64,000 nucleotides of DNA from Thaumasiovibrio subtropicus (GCF_019703835.1 NZ_AP023055.1:1612001-1676000); one strand, 5' to 3'. Shown: positions 1 through 8,537, numbered from the stretch's first letter. Translations and numbers: made by a program. The notes: generated by a model not told the origin, from the sequence alone.

Positions 1-2543
1 ATGACTTGCTCATCTCTCGCTCTGCCCACACCTTGGACAAAAGTGCGGTCTATTTTCAGATAATTAAGCTGCAAGTGTGACAAATAAGAGAGCGACGAGT
101 AACCCGTTCCGAAGTCATCAAGCGCGATTTTCACGCCCAACTGCCGAAGCGCATTAATTTGTGAAATGGCTTCTTCACTATCCGTAAACAAGGTGTACTC
201 CGTCATTTCCACAGTGAGATATTGAGGTGAAACACTCTCTCTTTTACAAAGCTGGTCAATATGATGCGCCAACATAGGATCACTGAACTGCTTGGCTGAC
301 AAGTTCACTGCGACATGGGATAAATGAATACCTTGTCGTTGCCACTCAGCAAACTGCACTATCGCCGTCTCCAACACCCACCAACCAAGTTCAATGATTA
401 ATGAACTCTCCTCAGCCAACGGAATAAACTTGGCGGGAGACACTCGCCCTAGTTCTGGATGAGACCAGCGCAGCAATGCCTCTACACTGACAGGCCGACG
501 ATCAAACGCCGAATAGATGGGTTGATAGTGCAACTCCAGCTGCTCATTGTGAAGCGCACCGCGAAGCGCTGCCTCTAACTGCCGCCGCTCTAGAATCTTC
601 GATTTCATATCCGGTTCATAAACAAGCAAACCGCTACTGCGTTCGGCTATCGCTTCAGCTAGAGCAATCTCCGCGTACTCCACTAGCTGACTCGCGGTCT
701 TGGCAATACCAGGAAAACCGCATACGCCCGCAGTGACTCCCAATGACTTAATTTCGTTCATGCAATAATAAGGCGCTTGGAGTGCTTGTCGAATGCGTAA
801 AAAACGTGTCATCGCAATCTCCTGCACTTCTTCAGCGAACAGAATAAAGAACGCATTGTCAGCAAATCGCGCTATCACCGTCTTTTCATCAGCAAAGTCT
901 TCAAGCCGCAGTCCCGCTTCACAGATCAACCGGTCGCCGAGCTCTAAACCACCCACTTGATGACGTTCGTAAGCACCATGAAGATAAAAGTGCCCCACAT
1001 GGAGCGGCTCTTCTTGCTCACATCGCGATTCAAGTTCCATTAGCATCGCATGTCGGTTAGGCAACTTAGTGAGCTCATCAATACGCATCTCCTGCTTAAT
1101 ACGGCCTTCATTCATCACAGAGGCGGTAATATCTTCAACATAGCTAATGACACGGCAGGTAGTTGCATGCCAAGAAACACAGCGCCACTTATAAAAACGA
1201 CTCCCACTGGGTGAATCCACTTTTGTCACACGCTGAAAGCACAGGCGTTGTGAATCCTGCTCTTTGCAATGTTTAAAGTAGTTCTCGATCGGATATAAAA
1301 CGGGAGCAAATAGCCGCAGCATCTCTTCAGGCCAAAGAGACACGGATTTATCTACCATCTGCTCAATGCCTTTGAGGTTGAGTTGCGCAAACATCCCCAA
1401 TGCCGTAGCATTTATACGCGCAATTTTTGTTTCTGCGCGCCATTCGATCACACCATAAGGTGAGTGTTCAAATAGCACCTGATTGCAAGCTTGTGTTTTT
1501 CCCAAACGTGCGGCTTGCTGTGACAGCAGCCTTTCAGCCTCATCAAAATGTGCCTTAACTTGTGCGACTTCACGATTCATGACATTGATCATGGGTAACA
1601 TTGGCATACTTTTTTCACGCGCAAGTCTACGGAACGGAAAAAGTAAGCTATGACTAAATACCCCCCACAACGCGACGAGAAATAACCCCACTGCAGCTAA
1701 GTTAATCATCATCTGCTCTAATGCCTGTGTCTTAGCGGCTTCAAAAACACTTTGTGTCGGAAGGCCAACGAGCAATTGAGGAGAGCGAGTAAACTCATCG
1801 GGATAGAGAGGCTGATGCACAAACAAGCGCTTGGTACCCTCTTCATCCGCCAAGACAAACGCCCCGCTCTCGAGTAGTGCAGCATTAATATCGATATTAT
1901 TCAGCACTTCGCCTTCTGATAAGGTACTACTCCCTTCAATCGCGATCACTTGCCCATGTTCATCGGCAACCACCAATAATGACCCCCTTGGGATTTCCAT
2001 CGACTGAAGTTTAGATTGCCACCAAGACAAAGAGATAGTGGCATAGACCACCGCGGTCATCTCCCCCACCACTCTAACGGGATAAGCCATTGAAAAGGCG
2101 GAAATATGGCGGTCTTGATCATAATGATAAGGGGCTAAAGTAAACCCACCTTTTAGTAACGCTTGATGAAAGAAACGCGTAGCCGATACATCAAGCTGCC
2201 CAGATTGGGAGAGATAGAGGCTGTCGCACAGCACTTGCCCATCTCGGTCCGCAACACCAAGGATAAGGTAGTTTGAATGGATAGCATGAATATCAGAGAG
2301 GAACTGACTGCAATTCAATGACGAGGGTGCTTGAACAATGGCGGTCTCACTGAGTCCGGTCAGTAACGCATGCGTTTCGTAGATGTACTGCTGTTGCTGG
2401 GATACTAAACGTGTTGCCAAGTCCACCGCCTCAGCCTTGAGTAACTCTAAGCGGGCTTGATACTGAGCACGAAGATTTAAGCCCGTTGCCAACAACAATG
2501 GCAGCAAGGCGAGAAAAACAAAAAGAATAAACCGTTTTAGCAT
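1..2543 (-). CDS. EAL-domain c-di-GMP phosphodiesterase with degenerate GGDEF (3' end outside window)
   Basis: Inner-membrane c-di-GMP signalling protein; about 847 codons are visible and the C-terminus lies beyond the window edge. A membrane segment at residues 4-24 and another near 280-300 enclose a periplasmic sensor region, followed by a PAS-like linker. The GGDEF site near residue 561 reads ADNAF, so cyclase activity is unlikely. The EAL domain has EALLRW (about 687), VNLSAKQF, EMTE, DDFGTGYSSL and KIDRTF, so the visible catalytic residues for c-di-GMP hydrolysis are intact. By family knowledge, such proteins lower c-di-GMP, possibly with the dead GGDEF as a GTP sensor. The ATG at 2543 opens directly into the hydrophobic anchor. 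It is transcribed alone, and a perfect palindrome at 2676-2691 lies upstream. The sensor ligand is unknown. Confidence 0.9.
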   Translation of the reverse strand, partial: MLKRFILFVFLALLPLLLATGLNLRAQYQARLELLKAEAVDLATRLVSQQQQYIYETHALLTGLSETAIVQAPSSLNCSQFLSDIHAIHSNYLILGVADRDGQVLCDSLYLSQSGQLDVSATRFFHQALLKGGFTLAPYHYDQDRHISAFSMAYPVRVVGEMTAVVYATISLSWWQSKLQSMEIPRGSLLVVADEHGQVIAIEGSSTLSEGEVLNNIDINAALLESGAFVLADEEGTKRLFVHQPLYPDEFTRSPQLLVGLPTQSVFEAAKTQALEQMMINLAAVGLFLVALWGVFSHSLLFPFRRLAREKSMPMLPMINVMNREVAQVKAHFDEAERLLSQQAARLGKTQACNQVLFEHSPYGVIEWRAETKIARINATALGMFAQLNLKGIEQMVDKSVSLWPEEMLRLFAPVLYPIENYFKHCKEQDSQRLCFQRVTKVDSPSGSRFYKWRCVSWHATTCRVISYVEDITASVMNEGRIKQEMRIDELTKLPNRHAMLMELESRCEQEEPLHVGHFYLHGAYERHQVGGLELGDRLICEAGLRLEDFADEKTVIARFADNAFFILFAEEVQEIAMTRFLRIRQALQAPYYCMNEIKSLGVTAGVCGFPGIAKTASQLVEYAEIALAEAIAERSSGLLVYEPDMKSKILERRQLEAALRGALHNEQLELHYQPIYSAFDRRPVSVEALLRWSHPELGRVSPAKFIPLAEESSLIIELGWWVLETAIVQFAEWQRQGIHLSHVAVNLSAKQFSDPMLAHHIDQLCKRESVSPQYLTVEMTEYTLFTDSEEAISQINALRQLGVKIALDDFGTGYSSLSYLSHLQLNYLKIDRTFVQGVGRARDEQV

Positions 2544-2675
2544 AACGAGTCCCACACTCTTGGGGCGATAAAGCCTCTGAATGGCGACACTACTCAAGCA
2601 ACATACGACGTACTTTACGCAACTACGGTCACATAACCGTTAAAGCATAGCCGAATAAATCGGCGCTACGCAATT

Positions 2676-2691
2676 GAATTGTATACAATTC
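2676..2691. promoter_or_regulatory. Perfect 16-bp palindrome upstream of the EAL gene, possible operator
   Basis: GAATTGTATACAATTC is exactly self-complementary and lies 133 bp upstream of the EAL gene start. Its core TTGTATACAA resembles operators of FCD-type GntR regulators; that link is inference. A smaller hairpin (GCCGA...TCGGC) sits just to its left at about 2649-2664. Confidence 0.4.
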
Positions 2692-3006
2692 ATTCGTTTA
2701 TAATCAGCTTTGTGATGTAAGAATGATCTCCTGATCTCAGCCGATTTTGTTCTAGTAACTTATGCACCAAAACTGTGGATAAAAACACTTTATCTTTAAA
2801 ATTCATGCATATATACCAGTCAACCGATCATTTCAGAATAATTGCAACTTTCTGACAAATGTAAATTTTGCAGTAAAATATTCCGAAGTAGGCATCTAGA
2901 GGCATAACAAATAGCACTGTAATGTGCCTATAAAACAGTCACTTACGACATCACCAGATCACCCCAGAGATCAAGGTGTGATCTACGTGCTGCTACCACC
3001 TCGGTT
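2692..3006. other. Intergenic stretch, no gene seen
   Basis: AT-rich sequence between the palindrome and the first copy of the 100-bp repeat. I found no open frame with a ribosome binding site and no convincing terminator here. Confidence 0.5.
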
Positions 3007-3106
3007 AACCCGCATAAAATACGGCATATGGAACATGAATACGCATCGATAGCTTGTGATTGAATGAATGTAGATTTTGGGTTACGAACTTAAAGCCTAA
3101 CGCTTT
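3007..3106 (+). repeat. 100-bp direct repeat, copy 1
   Basis: Begins AACCCGCATAAAATACGG and ends at GCCTAACGCTTT. It matches copy 2 at 5100-5199 with about three substitutions. Inside the unit, TAACCC...AAAAT near the left end is partly complementary to ATTTTGGGTTA near the right, so the unit can fold on itself. It brackets, with copy 2, a 2-kb segment of unknown and decayed genes. Confidence 0.85.
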
Positions 3107-3118
3107 ACTGTAGCGCGC

Positions 3119-3226
3119 CGGGAGAAATGAAAAAATATTACGGGTAAAATGAAAAATTCCATTCGCAGTTTTTTCATTCTACCCGTACCCATTAACTCAT
3201 TTTCCACGAATTTTTCAGTTCTCCCG
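3119..3226. repeat. Cluster of four copies of an 18-bp motif, two direct and two inverted
   Basis: Copies resemble CGGGNRAAATGAAAAAAT. They lie at 3119-3136 (+), 3141-3158 (+), 3168-3185 (-) and 3209-3226 (-). The inner pair forms an almost perfect inverted repeat (ACGGGTA-AATGAAAAA) and the outer pair another (CGGGAGAA-TGAAAAA). The arrangement could be a multi-site operator or a nested hairpin. It lies about 100 bp past the 3' end of the Mor-like remnant. Confidence 0.75.
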
Positions 3227-3326
3227 ACCTCATAAGTTCAACAGCGACAATAACTTAAAGCCGCATCAACACTGGTCTCACCCACCTATTTCAGCCTGAT
3301 CCCATCTATTCCCATATTTGTCATTA

Positions 3327-3605
3327 TTAACGGAACACTACATATAGGTCCCTTCCCGCACACAGGAGATATTCTTCTGGTTGCGAGCAATCTCCTAAGC
3401 AGATAACACGCTTATCTGCGAGATGAGGCTCACCAACGCCTTGGCGCTGCAGCTCAAAATGGAGAAGTTCAGAAAGAGATTGGAGGGTAGACGGCCAACG
3501 ATGAAGCACATCGTCATTGGCGACTTGCTCGACGTTTTCAAGCAAGTCCAACAGCTCTGCGGTCGTCTCTTCAAACATGTCTTTTTGAATCGCTTACTGC
3601 AACAT
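3327..3605 (-). pseudogene. Decayed Mor-family transcription activator remnant
   Basis: The readable part (83 codons from ATG 3578) resembles the N-terminal domain of Mu Mor-type activators: a WPSTLQSLSELL helix, L-R-GV spacing, and a YLL-AGRDL segment where the family has Y-P-G. The C-terminal helix-turn-helix is missing because the frame stops at 3327. An ATG at 3605 with a strong Shine-Dalgarno (GGGAGGG) would give MLQ and then TAA (3594-3596) before rejoining the same frame. The natural start therefore appears killed by a nonsense codon. By family knowledge Mor proteins activate middle transcription of Mu-like phages. I infer a phage-derived gene in decay. The family assignment is by eye and only moderately secure. 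Confidence 0.5.
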
Positions 3606-3856
3606 TTCACGCCCTCCCTTAGATGATAACAGTGTGCGAGAGGGCTGAAGAATCCGTCAAGGTTTGGCTGGGGACGGAAAAGCTAAGAGCACTGATTAAC
3701 CAACTCGAATAGCATGACATCACTCTATTCGCCAGTGAGAATGTATGTAACTCAACACGCGGTTCTAAGTACCTTACCGAATAAACGTAAGCCTGAAATA
3801 CTCTATTTTAGTAGCAGCCATAAACTATGAACTTTCATCTTTGACGGAGAAACTGT

Positions 3857-4285
3857 ATGTCACGCTCAACAGAGCAAGAAGTGAAACTCACCCTTTTAAA
3901 AGTCATTGAGCTTTCATATAAATCGGACAAAGGCCTGACTACATCCATATTCAAGTCTTCTGGCGCATTCAAGATTGCAGTTAATCAAAATGGTCAAGCA
4001 ACAATTGCTGCCTCAGCTGGCAACGTCACAGTCAGCCTTAGTGACACCGTAAATTTAGGTGTTAAGTTCAAAGCATTGTCGGTATCCGGCAACATCAATA
4101 GTAACGGAGACTTATCCTATAAGGGACAAGTAACTGCTGGCGTGTTTTCTGCCTCAGTGAGTGGCAAATTTAATATCGTTGAGTTTCTTGACACATGCCA
4201 AACGCGCCTCTGCTATTACTCGAGCAGAAGTCGAAATCTTGACAGAGCAATGGAACACCATTTGAAACAAGCAGGAGCCTGGTAA
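3857..4285 (+). CDS. Unknown 142-residue beta-rich protein, first gene of a coupled pair
   Basis: I do not recognise this protein. Residues 30-105 are rich in Gly, Ser, Val and Thr with alternating polar and hydrophobic residues (SVSGNINSNGDLSYKGQV), suggesting an extended beta structure. The C-terminus has two Cys near residues 113 and 118 followed by a basic, helical tail. No signal peptide is seen. The ATG has a GGAG ribosome binding site 8 bases upstream. Its TAA overlaps the next gene's ATG (TAATG), so the two are probably translationally coupled. The gene lies between the two 100-bp repeats, next to decayed genes, which suggests recent acquisition. A toxin/immunity-type pair is one speculative reading. 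Confidence 0.6.
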   Translation: MSRSTEQEVKLTLLKVIELSYKSDKGLTTSIFKSSGAFKIAVNQNGQATIAASAGNVTVSLSDTVNLGVKFKALSVSGNINSNGDLSYKGQVTAGVFSASVSGKFNIVEFLDTCQTRLCYYSSRSRNLDRAMEHHLKQAGAW

Positions 4286-4746
4286 TGAAGATCCTAGTCC
4301 TCACTCTCATCTTATTTCCGATGTTAAGCTTCGCAAATCCTCATAGCGATAGCAAAGTCTCTTTGCTCAAAGAATATGCAAGATATATCACGACATTGAA
4401 TGTTAACAATGTTACTGACATGGGCCCGAGTTTTCTGTCTGAAGACGCTCTCAAAGAAACTGACTTTTCAAACGACTTCGAAATTAGCGGCCTTTTGTTT
4501 CACCGAGAAATTCAGAAAACGGTAAGTGTTTTTGAGAGGATAGAGTACGAGAAAGGTTACGGCTGCCTAACGGTGAATGGTTTTGTAGATCAAAACAAAC
4601 CGATTTCGATGTTTTTTCAGTATACACAATTAGATAGCCCAAAGATCAATGAAATCAGGCTTGAGTATCTTGAAGAGTCGGTAGCGCACCCACACTATGC
4701 AAAATGCCCTCATGAAGCAGAACAAGACTTTTTTGAGTCAAAATAG
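4285..4746 (+). CDS. Unknown secreted 153-residue protein
   Basis: It begins with a clear signal peptide (MKILVLTLILFPMLSFA, probable cleavage after SFA), so the product is likely periplasmic. The mature part is acidic and mixed alpha/beta, with two cysteines (in GYGCLTV and YAKCPHE) that could form a disulfide. No family is recognised. It starts inside the stop codon of the upstream unknown gene, implying coupled expression and possibly interacting products. No lipobox is present. Confidence 0.65.
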   Translation: MKILVLTLILFPMLSFANPHSDSKVSLLKEYARYITTLNVNNVTDMGPSFLSEDALKETDFSNDFEISGLLFHREIQKTVSVFERIEYEKGYGCLTVNGFVDQNKPISMFFQYTQLDSPKINEIRLEYLEESVAHPHYAKCPHEAEQDFFESK

Positions 4747-4856
4747 AAGAGCGGGATATCAAATCAAGTCCCCATTGTTAGTAAACGATGTCGACACATA
4801 ACATGGTTTCAGTGGGGCACGACATGCCCTACTACTTTGTCACTTAGGTCATCTCC

Positions 4857-5040
4857 TTAGAAAGCCGCAGCCTGAATCTTCTGCCACACTTTGGCATCCG
4901 TGATTGCCATAAACTTGCGCCCGTCTTTTAAGTAGACTGAAAACGCGACTTCTTTTCTATTGCCACCAACCGACATTCTCAACACCTGTAATGCGTTTCA
5001 CAAACCGAATCAGGGTGGTTTCACTGCCATCACGCACTGT
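4857..5040 (-). pseudogene. Frameshifted remnant of an unknown small gene
   Basis: Two adjoining minus-strand frames both look coding. The upstream one reads RDGSETTLIRFVKRITGVEN and stops at 4957. The downstream one (from 4976) contains KEVAFSVYLKDGRKFMAIT and VWQKIQAAAF and stops at 4857. Together they look like one protein broken by a frameshift near 4960-4976. The family is unknown. The remnant lies just inside the second copy of the 100-bp repeat. The 39-codon downstream frame could still be translated, but no ribosome binding site is evident. Confidence 0.4.
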
Positions 5041-5099
5041 TCAAGTCTGCCCCGATCTACTCCCAAAATTTTTTCATTCCTAGCGATACACTACGCATC

Positions 5100-5199
5100 A
5101 ACCCGCATAAAATACGGCATATGGAACATGAATACGCATCGATGGCTTGTGATTGAATGAATGGAGACTTTGGGTTACGAACTTAAAGCCTAACGCTTT
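5100..5199 (+). repeat. 100-bp direct repeat, copy 2
   Basis: Same orientation as copy 1 at 3007-3106 and about 97% identical by eye (differences near GATGGCTTG and GGAGACTTTGG). Flanking sequences outside the repeat are unrelated, so the repeat ends are real boundaries. Confidence 0.85.
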
Positions 5200-5476
5200 G
5201 CATTAATTTACGGCATTGTGGTCTATCGTAGGAATACGAATGACAATAACTTTCAGACAGTTACATAAAAGAGAAATGAAATGTAAAGTTAATTCGTATT
5301 TAGTAATAAGATTTTTGACATCATTAAAAACAACTAATGACAAAACTGTTACCTATTGACTAACCAATTAATAATCATGGCGTTAAGTTCAGTGTATCGG
5401 TTTTACTACGAAGCAAGTAGAAAAAGAAATTAATAACTATATGATAGGTAATACGAAATAACGTTTTAAATCGCCT

Positions 5477-5501
5477 CCCCTACGACGGCCCTGTGTAGGG
5501 G
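5477..5501. terminator. Possible hairpin downstream of the small membrane protein gene
   Basis: CCCCTAC and GTAGGGG form a 7-bp stem around an 11-base loop, just past the stop of the minus-strand gene at 5519. No strong U-tract follows, so terminator function is uncertain. Confidence 0.35.
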
Positions 5502-5518
5502 AAACAACAGCAGTTCAC

Positions 5519-5824
5519 TTAAAGTGATGCTAGGTAGGCGAAAAATGCGATAACAAGTAAGCCAAATAAATAGAAGTAACTGCGAAAGCCTGAGACATCA
5601 GACATGCCATCGTCAGCACATAAATCGCATGTAAACTTTTGATAATATTCAACAAACTCAACCTGATCACCTTGAGGTAAAACCTCAACAAGTTCAGCGA
5701 GTTCCTCACGCTGGACTTGAAGCAAGGAATCAGTATCACAGTCTAGAGCAGCAAACTCCTCTCGTTCAATACAGTGCTTTTCCGCAACAGCTTTTATCGA
5801 AGAGAGGTCTATGGAATTTTTCAT
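5519..5824 (-). CDS. Small tail-anchored membrane protein, unknown function
   Basis: 101 residues from the ATG at 5824. A longer frame begins at 5878 but has no ribosome binding site, whereas AAAAAAGGTCG lies ahead of 5824. The body is acidic and helical, with Cys at several positions including a CDLC pair. It ends in one hydrophobic segment (YFYLFGLLVIAFFAYLASL) at the very C-terminus, the pattern of a tail-anchored inner-membrane protein. No family recognised. It stands alone between AT-rich flanks. Confidence 0.6.
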   Translation of the reverse strand: MKNSIDLSSIKAVAEKHCIEREEFAALDCDTDSLLQVQREELAELVEVLPQGDQVEFVEYYQKFTCDLCADDGMSDVSGFRSYFYLFGLLVIAFFAYLASL

Positions 5825-6431
5825 AATTATCGACCTTTTTTCCTGGGTATTAGCAATCTGTACTTTGCAGACTGCCATAATGTTGCTTGCAACAAGTAGT
5901 TTATAAAAAAAACACCAACTTCCAAACTTAACTGCAACAGAATGAGATTGACTTCAAACTTGTGCCAAAACTGTCATATTTGTTCCAATTTCCATTCCAC
6001 TATCTTATGAAAGATAAACAAACATTCTCAACGCCGTTTTTTGCTGCTCCGCAACACACCTGATAGATGAATAACCTAAACAAATCTGAGTTTGTTATAA
6101 CAATTAAGACCTTACCCGTCACTGAATAAATAACAATCAGACCAAAAAGTGCATAAACATGCCCAATGAGTACCAATGTTCTGGAAGTTAAAAATCTTAA
6201 TTACGAAGAAAACGTGACCCATGCCACACTAATAACCTCAGAGGTACTAATTTACTACAGAGCAATAAGTGAAGTTATGAAACTTTGTGACAAATCATGT
6301 CAGTGAATGTGATCGCAATAACGAATGTAGTGAATGAAAATTCATAAGAGGTCGGAGCAGATGGCTAAAAGATTGAGAGCAGCAGCATTTGCGGTTGTCG
6401 TCATTCACCAAGGAAAAATGAATAACGCACC
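5825..6431. other. Intergenic stretch, no gene supported
   Basis: AT-rich. An open frame from 6334 runs antisense into the exporter gene and looks like a shadow. No terminator or repeat was recognised. Confidence 0.4.
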
Positions 6432-7343
6432 TTATCGAGCAAGTTCGTTAATTTTACTTTTTAACCAAGGCTCCATACTCCTCATCAAGCAAGCGACGAC
6501 AACAACACTCAAGCCAAGTGCCTTTTGCTTTTCCATTGGCTCATCAAACAACACTTGCTGCCAAAAGAACGCAAAGATGAGGTTGGTAAAAATCAGCGGT
6601 GATAGCAAACTGCTTGATGTCGCGAGCTGATATGCCTTTGAGCGATTGAATTGCGTCATGCTTATGGTGAAGCCCATTAAAAAAAGCAAACCCGTCACCT
6701 GCCAGTCGAGCAATACGATAACCGCATCGACATTAGCGATGTTGACGAAAGGTAATGCACAAAGCAGTGCAATAAAAAGCGACCATGCATTCAAGCTTAG
6801 TGGCCCCAAACGATTGTTGACCATCCCATGCATGACAAGCTGTGATGCTGAATTGAATAACCCTGCACCTAAGCCAATCAGTGTTGCTATGCTAAATGCA
6901 AACCCTTGCCCGCTACCCCCTGCTTGAATCATAACGCCAATAAACGCACATAAAATCGCGCTAATTGTCATGACAGAGAGTTTTGCCCTAAACAGCAACA
7001 TATCAAATATCGCCATAAAGAGGGGCCCCGTGCTGAACAGCACCACCGCCTCAAAGAACGACAGATGGGTGATCGCGTAAAGAAAGCAGACCTGACTGAG
7101 CATCAAACTCACGCCCCGCAGAAGAATGAAGGGCCACTGTCGTGAAGTAGGAAAACGGGCTCGACGAGCAAAAAAGAGTGGCACCAATATCAACGAAGGA
7201 AACAGAAAACGCGCCGCATTCAGTACATCACTGCTCAATACCTCACCCAGCAGTTTAATCACCACACTGGTCACCGATAAGCTGAAGGTTGAAAGCAACA
7301 TATAACCCACTGCGGCCATACTGATATCTTTTGATGAGTGCAT
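6432..7343 (-). CDS. DMT-superfamily (EamA) membrane transporter
   Basis: 303 residues with about ten hydrophobic segments and the internal duplication typical of EamA transporters: ARFLFPSLILVPL and SQVCFLYAITHLSFFEAVVL in the first half, SSLLSPLIFTNLIFAFFW in the second. These are inner-membrane carriers, often exporters of amino acids or metabolites; the substrate cannot be read from sequence. It is divergent from a LysR regulator at 7459 with 115 bp between starts, so that regulator probably controls it. Confidence 0.85.
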   Translation of the reverse strand: MHSSKDISMAAVGYMLLSTFSLSVTSVVIKLLGEVLSSDVLNAARFLFPSLILVPLFFARRARFPTSRQWPFILLRGVSLMLSQVCFLYAITHLSFFEAVVLFSTGPLFMAIFDMLLFRAKLSVMTISAILCAFIGVMIQAGGSGQGFAFSIATLIGLGAGLFNSASQLVMHGMVNNRLGPLSLNAWSLFIALLCALPFVNIANVDAVIVLLDWQVTGLLFLMGFTISMTQFNRSKAYQLATSSSLLSPLIFTNLIFAFFWQQVLFDEPMEKQKALGLSVVVVACLMRSMEPWLKSKINELAR

Positions 7344-7458
7344 ATAAGAGTCCTGCTGTTAGTACAGCGATTTCGCTTGAAGACGCCATGATCATAGGAA
7401 AGTTGCAGACCAACAAAAAGCGAGTAATATTGACATTATTTGTAAGAATAACTAACAG

Positions 7459-8346
7459 ATGAGAAAGCACCCACCTCTTAAATCTCTCTATGCATTCGTC
7501 GCTGTTGCGGAAACGGGTTCCATGACAGCTGCTGCACAAGCACTGAGCGTTAGCCATTCGGCAATCAGCCAAGCGATAAAGAGCTTGGAAACCCAGCTGA
7601 GTTGTAACCTCTTTGTTCGTGAAGGCCGTAGTGTAAGGTTAAGTAACGAAGGGAAGCGGTATTACAAGCAAGTGGGACCTGCATTGGAAACCATTGTCCA
7701 TGCAACAGAGGAACTCATGGCAGGCGATGCTAGTCACCAATTGACCCTGAATATGGTCAACTCGTTGGTTTTACACTGGTGGTTACCACGCGTAGACAAC
7801 TTTCAAACCGCGTTACCAAAAATAGATGTCCGTATCTCTAATCTCACTGGCCACATAAACCTTGCCGCGCAGCATATCGATGTCGCCCTAATCCATGGAC
7901 AACCCGAAGACTGGAAGAATGAAACCATCGAGTTTTTGGCCGATGACACCTTAGTCCTTGTTCATCGACCCGACGTTGCAGGTCAATCGGTTCAGCAACT
8001 GCTAGACACGTTACCGCCTATCTATATTACCAACCCAAGACGTCAGAACGATTGGCGCACTTGGTGTAAACACCACCATGTCCCCTTACCCAAGCAACAC
8101 AACACATTAACGTTTGATGCCACAATACAAGGATTACAAGCCGTCACACTCGGGCTGGGTATTCTCGTCACACACTATCATTTCATTCAAAATGATGTAG
8201 AAGCAGGCTTACTGGCTTTCAGTGGCGATCCTGTAAGTAATGAAGATTTTGGCTACTACCTCGCCGTTAATCCTCACAGAGCTGACAACGAAAATGTCCT
8301 CGCAACACGGCATTGGTTAAAGCAAGCGTTTATTCCTGCTTTTTGA
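7459..8346 (+). CDS. LysR-family transcriptional regulator (GcvA-like)
   Basis: 295 residues. The N-terminal winged HTH (residues 6-65) contains the family pattern TGSMTAAAQALSVSHSAISQ and the LysR-type RLSNEGKRYY. The effector domain from about residue 90 begins TLNMVNSLVLHWWLPRV, like the GcvA/AmpR branch. The neighbouring divergent DMT transporter is the most likely target; LysR proteins commonly bind the shared intergenic region and regulate both genes. The inducer is unknown. Confidence 0.88.
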   Translation: MRKHPPLKSLYAFVAVAETGSMTAAAQALSVSHSAISQAIKSLETQLSCNLFVREGRSVRLSNEGKRYYKQVGPALETIVHATEELMAGDASHQLTLNMVNSLVLHWWLPRVDNFQTALPKIDVRISNLTGHINLAAQHIDVALIHGQPEDWKNETIEFLADDTLVLVHRPDVAGQSVQQLLDTLPPIYITNPRRQNDWRTWCKHHHVPLPKQHNTLTFDATIQGLQAVTLGLGILVTHYHFIQNDVEAGLLAFSGDPVSNEDFGYYLAVNPHRADNENVLATRHWLKQAFIPAF

Positions 8347-8432
8347 TTGAGTCGACTAGCCCTTCAGCGCGATGCCTTACCGTCAAACTGAGAAATGCTC
8401 GCTGAACACGCATCTTGAGGTGACTTGAGTAT
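8344..8432 (+). repeat. Dispersed intergenic repeat, copy A
   Basis: About 89 bp starting at the lysR stop codon and ending GCATCTTGAGGTGACTTGAG. The same unit recurs, diverged, at 17338-17428 and 17602-17693, with an inverted partial copy at 17431-17462. Copies are intergenic, next to gene 3' ends. Confidence 0.65.
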
Positions 8433-8500
8433 CAACTAGATAGAGGGTCTACCTGCCCCTTTACAGGGCGGGAATGTGGTGATGTAACACAATGGGAGAG

Positions 8501-8537
8501 ACTCACTGGGAAAAGTGCAACCCAATACCCAGTGAGT
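8501..8537. repeat. Inverted repeat with perfect 10-bp arms
   Basis: ACTCACTGGG and CCCAGTGAGT are exactly complementary, separated by 17 bases. The repeat lies between the convergent ends of lysR and tctA. It lacks a U-tract on either strand, so a transcript-end stabiliser or protein site is as likely as a terminator. Confidence 0.45.

Noticed and set aside
3007..5199. Integron cassette with attC-like repeats (GCCTAAC near the repeat ends matches an attC R'' box)
   Set aside because: No matching GTTRRRY box at the expected spacing, no integrase, and the two repeats are almost identical rather than palindromic attC variants.
2600..5200. Filamentous phage integrated at a dif site
   Set aside because: No dif-like core, no zot/pI-like ATPase or coat gene; only small unknown frames and remnants.
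6334..6927. Plus-strand frames overlapping the DMT transporter
   Set aside because: They run antisense to a clear membrane-protein gene and show no family features.
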